A stretch of DNA of 64,000 nt, taken from positions 496,001 to 560,000 of the forward strand of contig NZ_JBHUOP010000003.1 of NCBI RefSeq assembly GCF_042683685.1. Direction: 5' to 3'. A model generated the notes under the pieces. It made no database searches. It was not told where the DNA came from and worked only from the letters and a program-made list of their open reading frames with translations. The position numbers and the translations under genes are program-made. This document shows, one piece after another, positions 18,066-26,628 of this stretch (the first letter of the stretch is position 1; each line of letters opens with the position of its first letter). The DNA comes from Timonella corticicola (GTDB taxonomy: Bacteria; Actinomycetota; Actinomycetes; Actinomycetales; Cellulomonadaceae).

Positions 18066-19124
18066 GTGACTAAGAATCCAGCCGCAGACGCCATAGACGA
18101 GTCCAAGGGCGAGGTGCCACCGGGATCCCGCAGACACGAGAGAGCGCAACCACCACGTCGTGGGCTTCGGCTCCTCGTGTGGGCGATCGCTACCCTTCTC
18201 GTGATTGTTCTGGGTGCGGTGGGATGGTTTGCGCTGTCGCTCAACAGTAGTTTCAACAAGGCGGAGAAACTCTCCAACGAGAATGTCTTCCCCGATGACG
18301 CGGACCGTCCCGCCGCATCTGAGACCGGCGCGCTGAACATCCTGTTGCTTGGCTCCGATACTCGCGGCGAGTTGGATGACGAGATAGACGACATTCGCGG
18401 TCAGCGTTCGGACACGATCATGGTTGCTCACATCTCGGATGACCGCGAGTCAGTTCAGGTCATGTCGATCATGCGCGACAACTGGGTTGAGATTCCGGGG
18501 CATGGCTATAACAAGATCAACGCTGCCATGGCCTTTGGTGGCATCCCTCTCGTCATTCAGACGGTGGAGGGAATCATCGACTCCCGAATCGACCACGTCG
18601 CGATCATCGACTTTGAGGGATTCAAAGGTCTCACCGATGCACTCGGCGGCGTGACGGTGGACAACCCGCGTGAGTTCACGTCGCGTCACGGTAAGACTCA
18701 CTTCGCGAAGGGCACCATTGAACTCAATGGAACCGAGGCGCTGGAGTTCGTGCGTGAACGGTATGCGTTCCCCGATGGTGACTACAGTCGCGTGGCCAAC
18801 CAGCAGTTGTTCGTGAAGGCGATGGTCAAGGAGGTCCTCTCGCGTGACACGCTCACGAGCCCCGCGAAGATCTTGGACTCGGTGGATGCCTTCGCCCCAT
18901 ACATGAAGGTTGACGAGGGGTTGTCCGCGACTGCGCTGTCCTCGCTCGGCTACTCGATGCGCAACCTGCGCGCAGACGACATGTCGTTCTTCACGTCCCC
19001 GAACCTCGGCACGGGTCGCGAGGGCAGCGCATCTGTCGTGAAACCGGACTGGGATGAACTCGCGAAGGTTGCCGAGGCATTCAAGTCGGACACCTTGGGC
19101 GATTATTTGGCTAACCAAGACTGA
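18066..19124 (+). CDS. LytR-CpsA-Psr (LCP) family cell-wall ligase
   Basis: 352 residues. A short basic cytosolic N-terminus, one membrane helix (residues ~42-62), then an extracellular LCP domain: NILLLGSDTRGELDD, GQRSDTIMVAHISDD, SIMRDNWVEIPGHGYNKINAAMAFGG and LEFVRERYAFPDGDYSR. The conserved Asp/Arg residues that bind the polyprenyl pyrophosphate and Mg2+ are present. LCP enzymes transfer wall polymers from lipid carriers to peptidoglycan. The start is GTG at 18066. It is monocistronic, ended by a strong hairpin. Confidence 0.92.
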   Translation: MTKNPAADAIDESKGEVPPGSRRHERAQPPRRGLRLLVWAIATLLVIVLGAVGWFALSLNSSFNKAEKLSNENVFPDDADRPAASETGALNILLLGSDTRGELDDEIDDIRGQRSDTIMVAHISDDRESVQVMSIMRDNWVEIPGHGYNKINAAMAFGGIPLVIQTVEGIIDSRIDHVAIIDFEGFKGLTDALGGVTVDNPREFTSRHGKTHFAKGTIELNGTEALEFVRERYAFPDGDYSRVANQQLFVKAMVKEVLSRDTLTSPAKILDSVDAFAPYMKVDEGLSATALSSLGYSMRNLRADDMSFFTSPNLGTGREGSASVVKPDWDELAKVAEAFKSDTLGDYLANQD

Positions 19125-19139
19125 CCGGCACGTACAGAC

Positions 19140-19174
19140 GGGGCGCACACCATATGGTGTGCGCCCCGCTTTTG
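19140..19174 (+). terminator. Intrinsic terminator of the LCP gene
   Basis: A 28-bp perfect palindrome built from GGGGCGCACACC and its complement (19140-19167) is followed by GCTTTT. Confidence 0.9.
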
Positions 19175-19203
19175 TATGCCCGGAGTCTGGGGTTGGCTGG
19201 AGG

Positions 19204-19272
19204 ACGGTGGGGCCAAATTAGTCCGGTTGCACGGTTTTTGTGCGGGGCACTGGGACAAAAATGCCCCATCGA
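19204..19272 (-). repeat. 69-bp palindromic element, family F copy 2
   Basis: In reverse orientation it starts TCGATGGGG and ends CCCCACCGT, aligning with the other F copies end to end. It lies between the LCP terminator and the metal-transport promoter. Confidence 0.7.
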
Positions 19273-19342
19273 GTGGTGGCGTTATAGGGCATGTGGTGGT
19301 CGCAGTGGTTGGCGATTTATCTTCATTTAAGGCTATGCGGAA

Positions 19343-19370
19343 TTAAAAGTTCGGGCGGCCGAACTTTTAA
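19343..19370. promoter_or_regulatory. 28-bp palindromic operator of the metal ABC operon (MntR/DtxR-like)
   Basis: TTAAAAGTTCGG and CCGAACTTTTAA are perfect 12-bp arms separated by GCGG. Size and symmetry suit a DtxR/MntR-family dimer pair. A possible -10 box TATGCT (19373-19378) lies directly downstream, so binding would block the promoter of the manganese-type transporter starting at 19418. The regulator gene is not in the window. Confidence 0.75.
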
Positions 19371-19417
19371 GGTATGCTCGTGGAACCTGATCGTAACTGC
19401 CAATGAGGAGGCGCCCC

Positions 19418-20416
19418 ATGAGTCGCAAGATTTCCGACGAGTCCCCACTTTCCCAGTCCGCTCACCATCCGCGGTGGCGTGCCCGGGTGCGGGGACTGCG
19501 GTTGGCTGGTCTTGCACTGGCGCTTGCGGCTGGTCTGGCAGCCTGCACCGATGGCGCAGGAAACAACGGCGCGGACGCGGAACGCGATGAAGACGTGCCA
19601 TTCGTACTCACCACGTTCACGGTCCTGGCCGACATCGCGCAGAACGTTGGTGGAGAACACGTGCGAGTCGAGTCGCTGACCAAGGTCGGGGCCGAGATCC
19701 ACGGCTATGAGCCAACTCCCGCCGACGTGCGCCGCGCTGTTGATGCCGACCTGGTGCTGGACAACGGGCTGAACCTGGAGGCCTGGTTTGAACGCTTCCT
19801 CGCCGACGTGAAAGTCCCACGCATCACCCTGTCGCAGGGAGTCGAACCAATCGACATCGCCGAGGACGCCTACGCAGGCAAGCCAAACCCCCACGCATGG
19901 ATGAGTCCACAGAACGTGGAGATCTATGTCGACAACATCGTCGAAGCGTTCACGCAGTTACAGCCAGACCACGCAGAAGACTTCGAACGCAATGCAGCAC
20001 ACTACACCCAAGAGCTACGTGAGGTTGCCGGTCGGCTTGACCAGATCGTCGCCAATCTGCCAGAAAACCAGCGGGCGCTGGTCACCTGCGAGGGAGCGTT
20101 CAGCTACCTCGCACGTGACGCGGGACTGACCGAGGCGTACATCTGGCCGGTCAACGCCGAACAGGAAGCCACGCCAGGACAAATCACGCGGGCCATCGAG
20201 TTCGTGAAAGCCAACGACGTACCCGCCGTGTTCTGCGAGAGCACGGTCTCGAACGCCCCAATGATGCAGGTGGTGGAGGCAACCGACGCTGAGTTCGGTG
20301 GAACGCTGTACGTGGATTCCCTCTCCGAGCCGGATGGTCCCGTGCCCACCTACCTCGACCTCATCACACACGACGTGAACACCATTATCGACGGACTCAC
20401 CGGTGGTGCCTCGTGA
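19418..20416 (+). CDS. mntA: Metal ABC transporter substrate-binding lipoprotein (Mn-type)
   Basis: 332 residues. Lipobox LAAC with Cys43, then a TroA/PsaA-fold cluster A-I binding protein. Predicted metal ligands are His95 (AEIHGYEPTP), His159 (NPHAWMSP), Glu225 (CEGAFSYL) and Asp300 (VDSLSEPDG). A His-His-Glu-Asp set is the manganese/iron pattern of PsaA and MntC; zinc proteins usually have a third His plus a His-rich loop, absent here. ATG at 19418 follows GAGGAGG. The palindromic operator upstream suggests Mn- or Fe-dependent repression. The exact metal is inferred. Confidence 0.88.
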   Translation: MSRKISDESPLSQSAHHPRWRARVRGLRLAGLALALAAGLAACTDGAGNNGADAERDEDVPFVLTTFTVLADIAQNVGGEHVRVESLTKVGAEIHGYEPTPADVRRAVDADLVLDNGLNLEAWFERFLADVKVPRITLSQGVEPIDIAEDAYAGKPNPHAWMSPQNVEIYVDNIVEAFTQLQPDHAEDFERNAAHYTQELREVAGRLDQIVANLPENQRALVTCEGAFSYLARDAGLTEAYIWPVNAEQEATPGQITRAIEFVKANDVPAVFCESTVSNAPMMQVVEATDAEFGGTLYVDSLSEPDGPVPTYLDLITHDVNTIIDGLTGGAS

Positions 20417-21135
20417 TCGAGGTGCGTGACGTACACGTACGGTATGGCGACAACATTGCCCTGAACGGCGCATATGTGACCGTGGACGCGGGCACGGTCA
20501 CCGGACTGATCGGCATGAACGGAGCCGGGAAATCGACTCTGTTCAACGCGATCATGGGCGAGGTACCGCTGACGCACGGTTCGATCCTGATCGATGGTCA
20601 CACACCCGCCCAAGCCAGGAAGCAGAACCTGATCGCATACGTCCCACAGGCCGAGGCCGTCGACTGGAGCTTCCCGGTGTCAGTGCGCGATGTCGTGATG
20701 ATGGGGCGTTACGGGTACCTCGGCCCGGCCCGGCGTGCGCGCCCAATTGACCGGGAAGCCATCGATGTCGCTCTCGAACGCACCGGACTTTCAGAGTTGG
20801 CAGACCGGCAGATCGGCCAGTTGTCCGGTGGACAACGCAAACGTGTGTTCGTCGCGCGCGGAATCGCTCAGGAGGCACGCGTGATGCTTCTCGACGAGCC
20901 GTTTGCCGGGGTGGACACCACCACCTCACGCGCGCTCGGATCGGTTCTGAGTGAACTGGCGGATGAGGGGAGGACGGTGTTCGTGTCCACTCATGACTTG
21001 GCGGCGCTGCCCCAGTTGGCTAGCGAGGTGGTGCTGTTGTTCCGTCGTGTGGTTGCTTCAGGACCACCCGACAAGGTGTTGACACCTGAGAATCTTGCCG
21101 TGGCATTCGGCATGAGGCCTGGAGGTGAAGGGTGA
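20413..21135 (+). CDS. mntB: Metal ABC transporter ATP-binding protein
   Basis: 240 residues. Walker A GMNGAGKSTL (~residues 35-45), signature LSGGQRKRVFVARG, Walker B ARVMLLDEPFAGVD and the H-loop STHDLAAL. GTG at 20413 overlaps the preceding stop (GTGA). It powers import with the membrane subunit encoded at 21275. The gap to that gene contains a family-A palindrome. Confidence 0.93.
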   Translation: MIEVRDVHVRYGDNIALNGAYVTVDAGTVTGLIGMNGAGKSTLFNAIMGEVPLTHGSILIDGHTPAQARKQNLIAYVPQAEAVDWSFPVSVRDVVMMGRYGYLGPARRARPIDREAIDVALERTGLSELADRQIGQLSGGQRKRVFVARGIAQEARVMLLDEPFAGVDTTTSRALGSVLSELADEGRTVFVSTHDLAALPQLASEVVLLFRRVVASGPPDKVLTPENLAVAFGMRPGGEG

Positions 21136-21185
21136 CTGGGAACAATGGCGATGGGGTTGCAGGCTCGGGCAGCGCGAGGTGCGAC

Positions 21186-21245
21186 ATGGTGATTTTCCGG
21201 GATCAACAACCAAGAAAAACCACCCTATTCACGGAAAAGCACCAT
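21186..21245 (+). repeat. 60-bp palindromic element, family A copy 2
   Basis: ATGGTGATTTTCCGGGATCA at the left, GAAAAGCACCAT at the right, with CAACCAAGAAAAACCACC inside. It lies inside the metal-transport operon between ATPase and permease genes, so it is transcribed and can fold as a hairpin. Confidence 0.85.
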
Positions 21246-21274
21246 GTCGGTTATTGGGTTGAGGAGGGGAAGGC

Positions 21275-22099
21275 ATGATCGATTTCTTGACCCAACCGTT
21301 CGCGTTCGAGTTCATGCAGCGCGCCTTCCTCACATCGGTGGTTGCGGCAGTCCTGTGCGCGGTGTTGTCCTGCTGGTTGGTGCTCATGGGCTGGTCGCTC
21401 ATGGGGGACGCCGTCTCACATGCGGTGCTTCCCGGAGTGGTGCTTGCCTACATCGTGGGCGCGCCGTTCTTCCTTGGCGCGCTCCTGTTCGGGTTTCTCG
21501 CGGTCGCGCTCATCGGTGTGGTGCGCGACGGAACCCGCGTGAAAGAGGACGCCGCAATGGGAGTCGTGTTTACCTCCCTGTTCGCGCTCGGCCTCGTGCT
21601 GATCTCCGTGACTCCAAGCCATGTGGACCTCAACCACATCGTGTTCGGGAACCTACTCGGTGTCTCCTGGGCGGACGCGGTTCAGATCATTGGCGTGGCA
21701 CTGGTGGCGCTCGCGGCCCTGCTGATCAAACGGCGGGATCTGACGTTGTTCGCGTTTGATGCGCGGCATGCACGGGCCATTGGGATCAATCCTCGGCTGC
21801 TCTCGGGGTTGTTGCTGGCTATCTTGGCGTTGACCAGTGTCGTCGCCCTCCAAGTGGTGGGCGTGGTGCTCGTTGTCGCGATGCTCATCATCCCGGGCGT
21901 CACCGCACGCCTGCTCACTGACCGGTTTGGCAGGATGCTGTGGCTCGCCCCTGTGCTGGCTGCCGTGTGTGCTGTGGTCGGGGTGTACATCTCCTATTAC
22001 CTCGACACCGCCACCGGTCCCACGATCGTGCTGTGCCAGGGTGCGCTGTTCGCGGTCGTGAAACTGGGTCGTATGGCCTCACATGGGGTTCGTGTATAG
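21275..22099 (+). CDS. mntC: Metal ABC transporter permease (ABC-3 family)
   Basis: 274 residues with about eight membrane helices and the ABC-3 family landmarks LMGWSLMGDAVSHAVLPGVVLAY and RVKEDAAMGVVFTSLFALGL. It forms the homodimeric channel of the manganese-type importer. The start follows GAGGGGAAGGC. The 139-bp gap from the ATPase gene is unusual for this operon type and is explained by the inserted family-A element. Confidence 0.92.
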   Translation: MIDFLTQPFAFEFMQRAFLTSVVAAVLCAVLSCWLVLMGWSLMGDAVSHAVLPGVVLAYIVGAPFFLGALLFGFLAVALIGVVRDGTRVKEDAAMGVVFTSLFALGLVLISVTPSHVDLNHIVFGNLLGVSWADAVQIIGVALVALAALLIKRRDLTLFAFDARHARAIGINPRLLSGLLLAILALTSVVALQVVGVVLVVAMLIIPGVTARLLTDRFGRMLWLAPVLAAVCAVVGVYISYYLDTATGPTIVLCQGALFAVVKLGRMASHGVRV

Positions 22100-22143
22100 G
22101 CTTCAGTGGGGAGAAAACCCAAGCCGCACACGCGAGAGGACGC

Positions 22144-22995
22144 ATGATGACCACTCCAACCTTCGTTGCCCACGACGGATTCACCGCGCCGCAGATCGGA
22201 TTCGGCACCTACAAGATGAACGGCGTGCACGGCGCACGCAACATTGTGGAAGCTGCCAAGATCGGATACCGGCTCTTCGACTCCGCATTCAACTATGAAA
22301 ACGAAGGTGCCGTGGGGCATGCCGCGAAGCTCATCCAGGAGGAGGGCATCGCACGCCGTGAGGACATCATCATCGCCTCAAAACTCCCCGGCCGCCGCCA
22401 CGAATACGATTCTGCGCTCGTCACCATCGAGGAATCACTGTTCCGCGCCGGACTCGACCACTACGATCTGTACCTGATCCACTGGCCCAACCCCATCGTC
22501 GACAAGTATGTGGAAGCCTGGAGCGCGCTCATCGAAGCGCAGAAGCGCGGCTATGTGAAACACATCGGCGTCTCCAACTTCCTGCCCGAGCACCTGGAAC
22601 GGCTGGAACGCGAAACCGGCGTCATGCCCGTGGTGAACCAGATCGAACTGCACCCGCACTTCCCACAGCTCGACCAGATCGCGTTCCACAAAGAACACGG
22701 CATCATCACCCAGGCGTGGAGCCCACTCGCACGCATGGAATACCTGCTCAACTACGACGTGCTGCAGAAGCTTTCGCTCAAGCATCGCAAGACCCTTGCC
22801 CAGATCGTGCTGCGCTGGGAAACCCAGATCGGTGCCATGCCCATCCCACGCTCAGGTTCAGCCGAACGCCAGGCTGAGAACTTCGACATCTTCGACTTTG
22901 AGCTTTCCGCCGAAGAGGTGGCTGCCATCAGTGCGCTTGGACGCCCAGACGGACGTATGAAGGGCCAAAACCCCGCCGAATACGAGGAGTTCTAG
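22144..22995 (+). CDS. Aldo/keto reductase
   Basis: 283 residues, (beta/alpha)8 barrel. The catalytic tetrad is complete: Asp46 and Tyr51 (LFDSAFNYENEG), Lys80 (IIASKLPG) and His113 (LIHWPNP). The C-terminal NADPH-binding motif IPRSGSAERQAEN is present. It reduces aldehydes or ketones with NADPH; the class resembles 2,5-diketo-gluconate reductases. ATG at 22144 has GAGAGGA upstream. It follows the metal permease by 44 bp in the same direction and may be read through from it. Confidence 0.9.
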   Translation: MMTTPTFVAHDGFTAPQIGFGTYKMNGVHGARNIVEAAKIGYRLFDSAFNYENEGAVGHAAKLIQEEGIARREDIIIASKLPGRRHEYDSALVTIEESLFRAGLDHYDLYLIHWPNPIVDKYVEAWSALIEAQKRGYVKHIGVSNFLPEHLERLERETGVMPVVNQIELHPHFPQLDQIAFHKEHGIITQAWSPLARMEYLLNYDVLQKLSLKHRKTLAQIVLRWETQIGAMPIPRSGSAERQAENFDIFDFELSAEEVAAISALGRPDGRMKGQNPAEYEEF

Positions 22996-23021
22996 CATCT
23001 CCTTGAACGGGTAGGAGATTG

Positions 23022-23056
23022 CTTGAGTGTGGGGGTCGCCTGTACTCACACTCAGC
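23022..23056 (+). terminator. Possible terminator hairpin after the aldo/keto reductase
   Basis: TTGAGTGTGGG pairs with CTCACACTCAG across a short loop. No T-run, so termination strength is uncertain. Confidence 0.4.
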
Positions 23057-23177
23057 AGCCAACCACGGCGGGAGCACATCCCGCGGCACACCCCACGAGA
23101 GTGCGGGAACCCGCAGTTCCCTTAGGTGCGCTTGAAGTGTAGTTTGTGGGTGTACACCATTCCCACAAGGAACAGCC

Positions 23178-24461
23178 ATGCACGAAGTCACGGACACCAC
23201 CGTTAGTCCGCCCAGCGCCTTTGCCCAGTTAGGGGCTTTCCTTCTCGACGCCGGATACGCAGTCACCGACGTTGACTTTTCACTGTATAAAGTTGCCGAG
23301 AAAGCAGGCTATCCGGACATGGCCTTCGTGGTCCTGCCCGCCACCGTGTTCGCGTCCGACCACCCAGGTGACGCCACAACCGTGGTCAATGCAACGGGCG
23401 TTGAACTCCCTCTGCTCATCACCGCCCGAGCCAACCTGCTCGTACGCAGGCTTCTCGCGGGGAAGGTCCCGTTCTGGCGCATTCCCGAGCACATCGCCAA
23501 GGTTCGCGCGTCGACCGCACACATCACCTGGTGGGAGCTACTGCTCGGCTCCTCCGGTCTGGCTGGAGGTCTCGGTGTTCTGTTCCGCATCCCCTGGTGG
23601 GCGGTCATCGCGACCTTCGTGCTCGGAGCACTCATTGGCGTAGCCATCCACCTCGGCTCCAAGGTCCGGGGAGCGGGAACGATCATCACGTTCCTTGTCG
23701 CCTTTGGAACCACACTGTCCGTGGGGCTGCTTGCCTCCCACTTCGAGCTTGGGCCGATCCCTCTGTTCGCGGTCTGCGCCCCTCTCGCCGTCCTTGTCCC
23801 GGGAACCACGATCACAAACGCGCTGCTGGAACTGAGCGCGACGGACATGATCACCGGCTCGTCGCGACTCATGTATGGCCTGCTGGTACTGGCCTTCATG
23901 ACGGTTGGCATCGGCGCGGCCGCCATGGCGACCGGGCTGCGCATCGACGCGTCTGCGGCGCATCTGCTTGGCGACGTTACCCGCGTCAGCACCGACATGG
24001 CCGGTATTTCTGCCCTCCCGCCGCTGTGGTTCTCGTGGATCGGCGTTGTGGTTATGGCTGCCGGGATCGGTCTGGCATTCAAGGCTGGGTGGCGGCTTAC
24101 GCTGCTGTCGATTCCCGCGATGCTGCTCACCTACGCCGGGATCATGGTGCTCACTCCGCACATCGGCAGTATCGGCGCGACGGGCGTTGTGGGTGCGGTG
24201 TTCTTCTTCTTCGCACGAGTGGTCGAACGGTTCGAGCCGCGGGCGCCAGCCATCGTGACGTTCCGGCCCGCGTTCATCCTGCTGGTTCCCGGAATCGTTG
24301 GCCTCGTTGCGCTCACAACCTTTGACAACCAAACCGTGGTGACTGCGCTGGGCACGTTCCTGAGCCTGTCCATCGGCACTAAGGGCGGGGCTGTCGTGGC
24401 TGATCTGATCTTCCGGCATGAGCCAAATGCCGAGGAGCCATTCAACGACATGGCGGCGTGA
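23178..24461 (+). CDS. Threonine/serine exporter family protein (ThrE type)
   Basis: 427 residues. The N-terminal cytosolic DUF1212-type domain has LGAFLLDAGYAVTDVDFSLYKVAEKAGYP, followed by about ten membrane helices (~120-415). Full-length fusion of both halves is the ThrE architecture known from Corynebacterium, exporting L-threonine and L-serine by proton motive force. AAGGAA lies 5 nt before the ATG. Single gene. Substrate is by family only. Confidence 0.88.
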   Translation: MHEVTDTTVSPPSAFAQLGAFLLDAGYAVTDVDFSLYKVAEKAGYPDMAFVVLPATVFASDHPGDATTVVNATGVELPLLITARANLLVRRLLAGKVPFWRIPEHIAKVRASTAHITWWELLLGSSGLAGGLGVLFRIPWWAVIATFVLGALIGVAIHLGSKVRGAGTIITFLVAFGTTLSVGLLASHFELGPIPLFAVCAPLAVLVPGTTITNALLELSATDMITGSSRLMYGLLVLAFMTVGIGAAAMATGLRIDASAAHLLGDVTRVSTDMAGISALPPLWFSWIGVVVMAAGIGLAFKAGWRLTLLSIPAMLLTYAGIMVLTPHIGSIGATGVVGAVFFFFARVVERFEPRAPAIVTFRPAFILLVPGIVGLVALTTFDNQTVVTALGTFLSLSIGTKGGAVVADLIFRHEPNAEEPFNDMAA

Positions 24462-24686
24462 TACCGCGCTAGGTGTCACTATGCATGGATTCCCTGCCCA
24501 CTCGATGGTGACCTCCTCGCCAGCTCCTCCCTGTCCGATGTTGCGGTTCTGTCGGCATTGTTGCTGTTTATTGGCGTAACATCGCCGACAGCACCGAAAC
24601 ATTGCCCCGCCATGCGCAACCACTCGCGGTGGTGAGATGCAGGAGGAGTGGACTACTCGTCGGAAATCAGCACAAACCATCCACAC

Positions 24687-24755
24687 TCGATGGGCTGTTT
24701 TCGGTCCGGGTGCATGGATAAAGTATGTGCCCCCGGCGCGTTTTCGGCCCACCGG
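24687..24755 (+). repeat. 69-bp palindromic element, family F copy 3
   Basis: TCGATGGGCTGTTTTCGG left end, TTTTCGGCCCACCGG right end, centre GTGCATGGATAAAGTATGTG. It is very close to copy 4 at 25178, 490 bp away in the same orientation. Confidence 0.85.
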
Positions 24756-24757
24756 CT

Positions 24758-24836
24758 TGTGAGTAACACCTGTTATGTTTCAGGACATCGGTGACAATTC
24801 TGTATCAAGCCGTCGGTAACACCTGATGCGAGTCCG
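24758..24836. mobile_element. Possible insertion-sequence end remnant (IS481-like)
   Basis: GTAACACCTGTTATGTTTCA and the following GGACATCGGTGACA resemble sequences that border IS481-type transposases in actinobacteria, and GTAACACCTGATG recurs ~55 bp on. No transposase frame remains. Recognition is from memory and weak. Confidence 0.3.
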
Positions 24837-25099
24837 CAACGTTCTGACAACCTGTCAGGCCGTTCACGAAACCTCTCCCATAAACCCGGCCAAAAGACAG
24901 ATAAAACGCAGGGAATTCCAAGGTTCGGTCCCTACTGTTGAGTGTGTTGGATCGGTTAGAACAGACGGTTTCACTTCTCGGGGGAGAGTTGACAACCGGA
25001 CATCACTTCAGTGCCTCGACACCACTGCGGCTAGCCTGATCAAACAAGGAGAAGCGAGTGCTCCACAGGGAAGGTGCCGACCTTCCTCGAAAGCTATAC

Positions 25100-25139
25100 A
25101 GCCGGTTCCGTTCACCAGAACGGGACCGGCTTTCGCTTT
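25100..25139 (+). terminator. Orphan intrinsic terminator
   Basis: A 14-bp stem (25100-25113 with 25118-25131, one G-U pair) closed by an ACCA tetraloop, followed by TTTCGCTTT. No gene stops upstream within 600 bp, so it probably ends a small RNA or an attenuated leader transcript. Confidence 0.75.
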
Positions 25140-25177
25140 GTGGTGTTAGGTGCTACGAGAAACAGTTACACCGAAAC

Positions 25178-25246
25178 TCGGTGGGCTGTTTTGGGCCCGC
25201 GTGCATGGATAAAGTATGTGTCCCCGGTACCTTTTTGGCCCTTCGA
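25178..25246 (+). repeat. 69-bp palindromic element, family F copy 4
   Basis: TCGGTGGGCTGTTTTGGG left end, GGCCCTTCGA right end; shares the centre GTGCATGGATAAAGTATGTG with copy 3. Confidence 0.85.
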
Positions 25247-25327
25247 CCGACAGCCCTTTCGACCGCGGGGCTCTTCGACTACAGGGCTCATCGACCGGCA
25301 GTTGCCCGTTCGTGACTAGGAAGCCGT

Positions 25328-25387
25328 ATGGTGCTTTTCCGGGATCAGGGTGTTTTTTCTTGGTTGTTGACCCCGGAAAATCACCAT
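25328..25387 (-). repeat. 60-bp palindromic element, family A copy 3
   Basis: In reverse it begins ATGGTGATTTTCCGGGG and ends GGAAAAGCACCAT with the AACAACCAAGAAAAAACACC core. It lies just beyond the stop of the minus-strand nuclease gene. Confidence 0.85.
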
Positions 25388-25466
25388 GTTGGTAAGAGGG
25401 CTCGCCAGGATTGCTGGTGGTTGCTGGAGTGCTGCTCGGAGTGAGGGGAATAAGGACTCCCCACGC

Positions 25467-26558
25467 CTACTGGTTCTTGGCGTACTCGTATCCCGCAGCC
25501 TCGGCATCCTCGCCGGTCACGAAGCACTGTTCAGGGTGCGTGATGTTGTACCAACGCCCGCCGGGGATGTGATATTTCCACCCGTTCGAGCCTTGGTTGC
25601 CCTTGACCGGCGCATAATCGGGGCATTCGGTCTTGCTTGCGGGCGCGACACCGGCGCTGTGGTCCTTTGAGGACTTCTTGTTCGTGTTCTTTGCTGATGT
25701 GTCGGCCTTCTGCGAAGCCGCTGACGTGTCTTCATCCCCTGCCTCTGATAGCGGCGGCACCTCAGCAAATGCGGGGATCTCCCCAGAACAGCCAGACAGG
25801 ATGCGGGCAATCGTATGCTTTTCGGCGATGGTGACCCACAGGTTGTATTTCGCTTTCACATCGACTTGGGTGGCAACGTACTGGCATCTAAACGAGCGGT
25901 TCGACGGTAACCAGGTCGCAGCATCGCTGTCGCCCTTCTTCTGATTTTCTGAGCCCTTCACTGCCAGCAGGTTGAGTGGGTCGTTTGCGAAATCGGTGCG
26001 TTCGCCCATACTGAGCTGTTGAGCGCCCTTCTGCCACGCATCGGACAGAGCCACCACATGGTCGATCTGTACCCCGGCTGCGTCCTCTGCACGGTTGAAC
26101 TCCATGCGTGAACCGGTGAATGGATCGTCGAGCACGCCCACGGTGATCACGCATTTGTTGGTGTTGGGTTTGTGTTTCAGGTCGCTGAGGTCGCGCCGCA
26201 GTATGTCGTTGCGGGTGTCGCAGCCGTTGCGGTCGCGGTCGTCCCAGCGCTTCCCAAACTCGTCCCGTGAATATCCGGTCTTTGGTGCCCGACCTCTGAC
26301 TGCGAGGGTGTCGAGCTTGGCAAGTGCCGCCTCGTATGTGGCTGACTGTCCGGCAGCGGTGTCTGGGACCGTGGCGAATGCGGCTCGGGTTGCTGCAGTC
26401 CGAACCTGTTCCACCACGTTCAGACCTTGACCGGCCCCAACTCCGATGGCCCCAAGTTCGCGCGCGGGGGAGACCACGCCGCCTGCGGCGTGGACGGGTG
26501 CCGCAATCAGAGTGAGGAGTAGGGCGAAGAGGGGGACTCGTCGGAAAGAGAAGCGCAT
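25467..26558 (-). CDS. Secreted HNH-type nuclease with C-terminal sunset domain
   Basis: 363 residues. Signal peptide MRFSFRRVPLFALLLTLIAA with cleavage near VHA-A. The nuclease domain (~130-260) has the DUF1524/GmrSD-type HNH core: QIDHVVALSDAW, NDPLNLLAV and NQKKGDSDAATWLP, with the His metal/base and Asn ligands present. After a Ser/Asp/Lys linker comes a ~50-residue module with KGNQGSNGWKYHIPGGRWY and PEQCFVTGEDAEAAGY, typical of the sunset domain on secreted actinobacterial nucleases. ATG at 26558 is chosen because the signal peptide begins there. Probably degrades extracellular DNA. Confidence 0.85.
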   Translation of the reverse strand: MRFSFRRVPLFALLLTLIAAPVHAAGGVVSPARELGAIGVGAGQGLNVVEQVRTAATRAAFATVPDTAAGQSATYEAALAKLDTLAVRGRAPKTGYSRDEFGKRWDDRDRNGCDTRNDILRRDLSDLKHKPNTNKCVITVGVLDDPFTGSRMEFNRAEDAAGVQIDHVVALSDAWQKGAQQLSMGERTDFANDPLNLLAVKGSENQKKGDSDAATWLPSNRSFRCQYVATQVDVKAKYNLWVTIAEKHTIARILSGCSGEIPAFAEVPPLSEAGDEDTSAASQKADTSAKNTNKKSSKDHSAGVAPASKTECPDYAPVKGNQGSNGWKYHIPGGRWYNITHPEQCFVTGEDAEAAGYEYAKNQ

Positions 26559-26628
26559 AAGTGTTGTATCGGCAGCCCTGTGGATCAAGTGCATGGTTGC
26601 GATGTTGGATTGACGACGATTCGGCTGG

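Larger units (their letters stand above)
24462..25466. other. Gene-poor relic strip of about 1 kb
   Basis: No credible protein gene. It holds two family-F palindromes, a family-A palindrome, a stretch resembling insertion-sequence ends (24758-24836), and an orphan strong terminator (25100-25139) preceded by a GTG with AAGGAG at 25058. Together this looks like a decayed mobile-element insertion zone with a possible small transcript. Confidence 0.55.

Noticed and set aside
23538..24752. 404-codon minus-strand open frame
   Set aside because: Antisense to the ThrE gene; Arg/Gln/His-rich composition typical of shadow frames.
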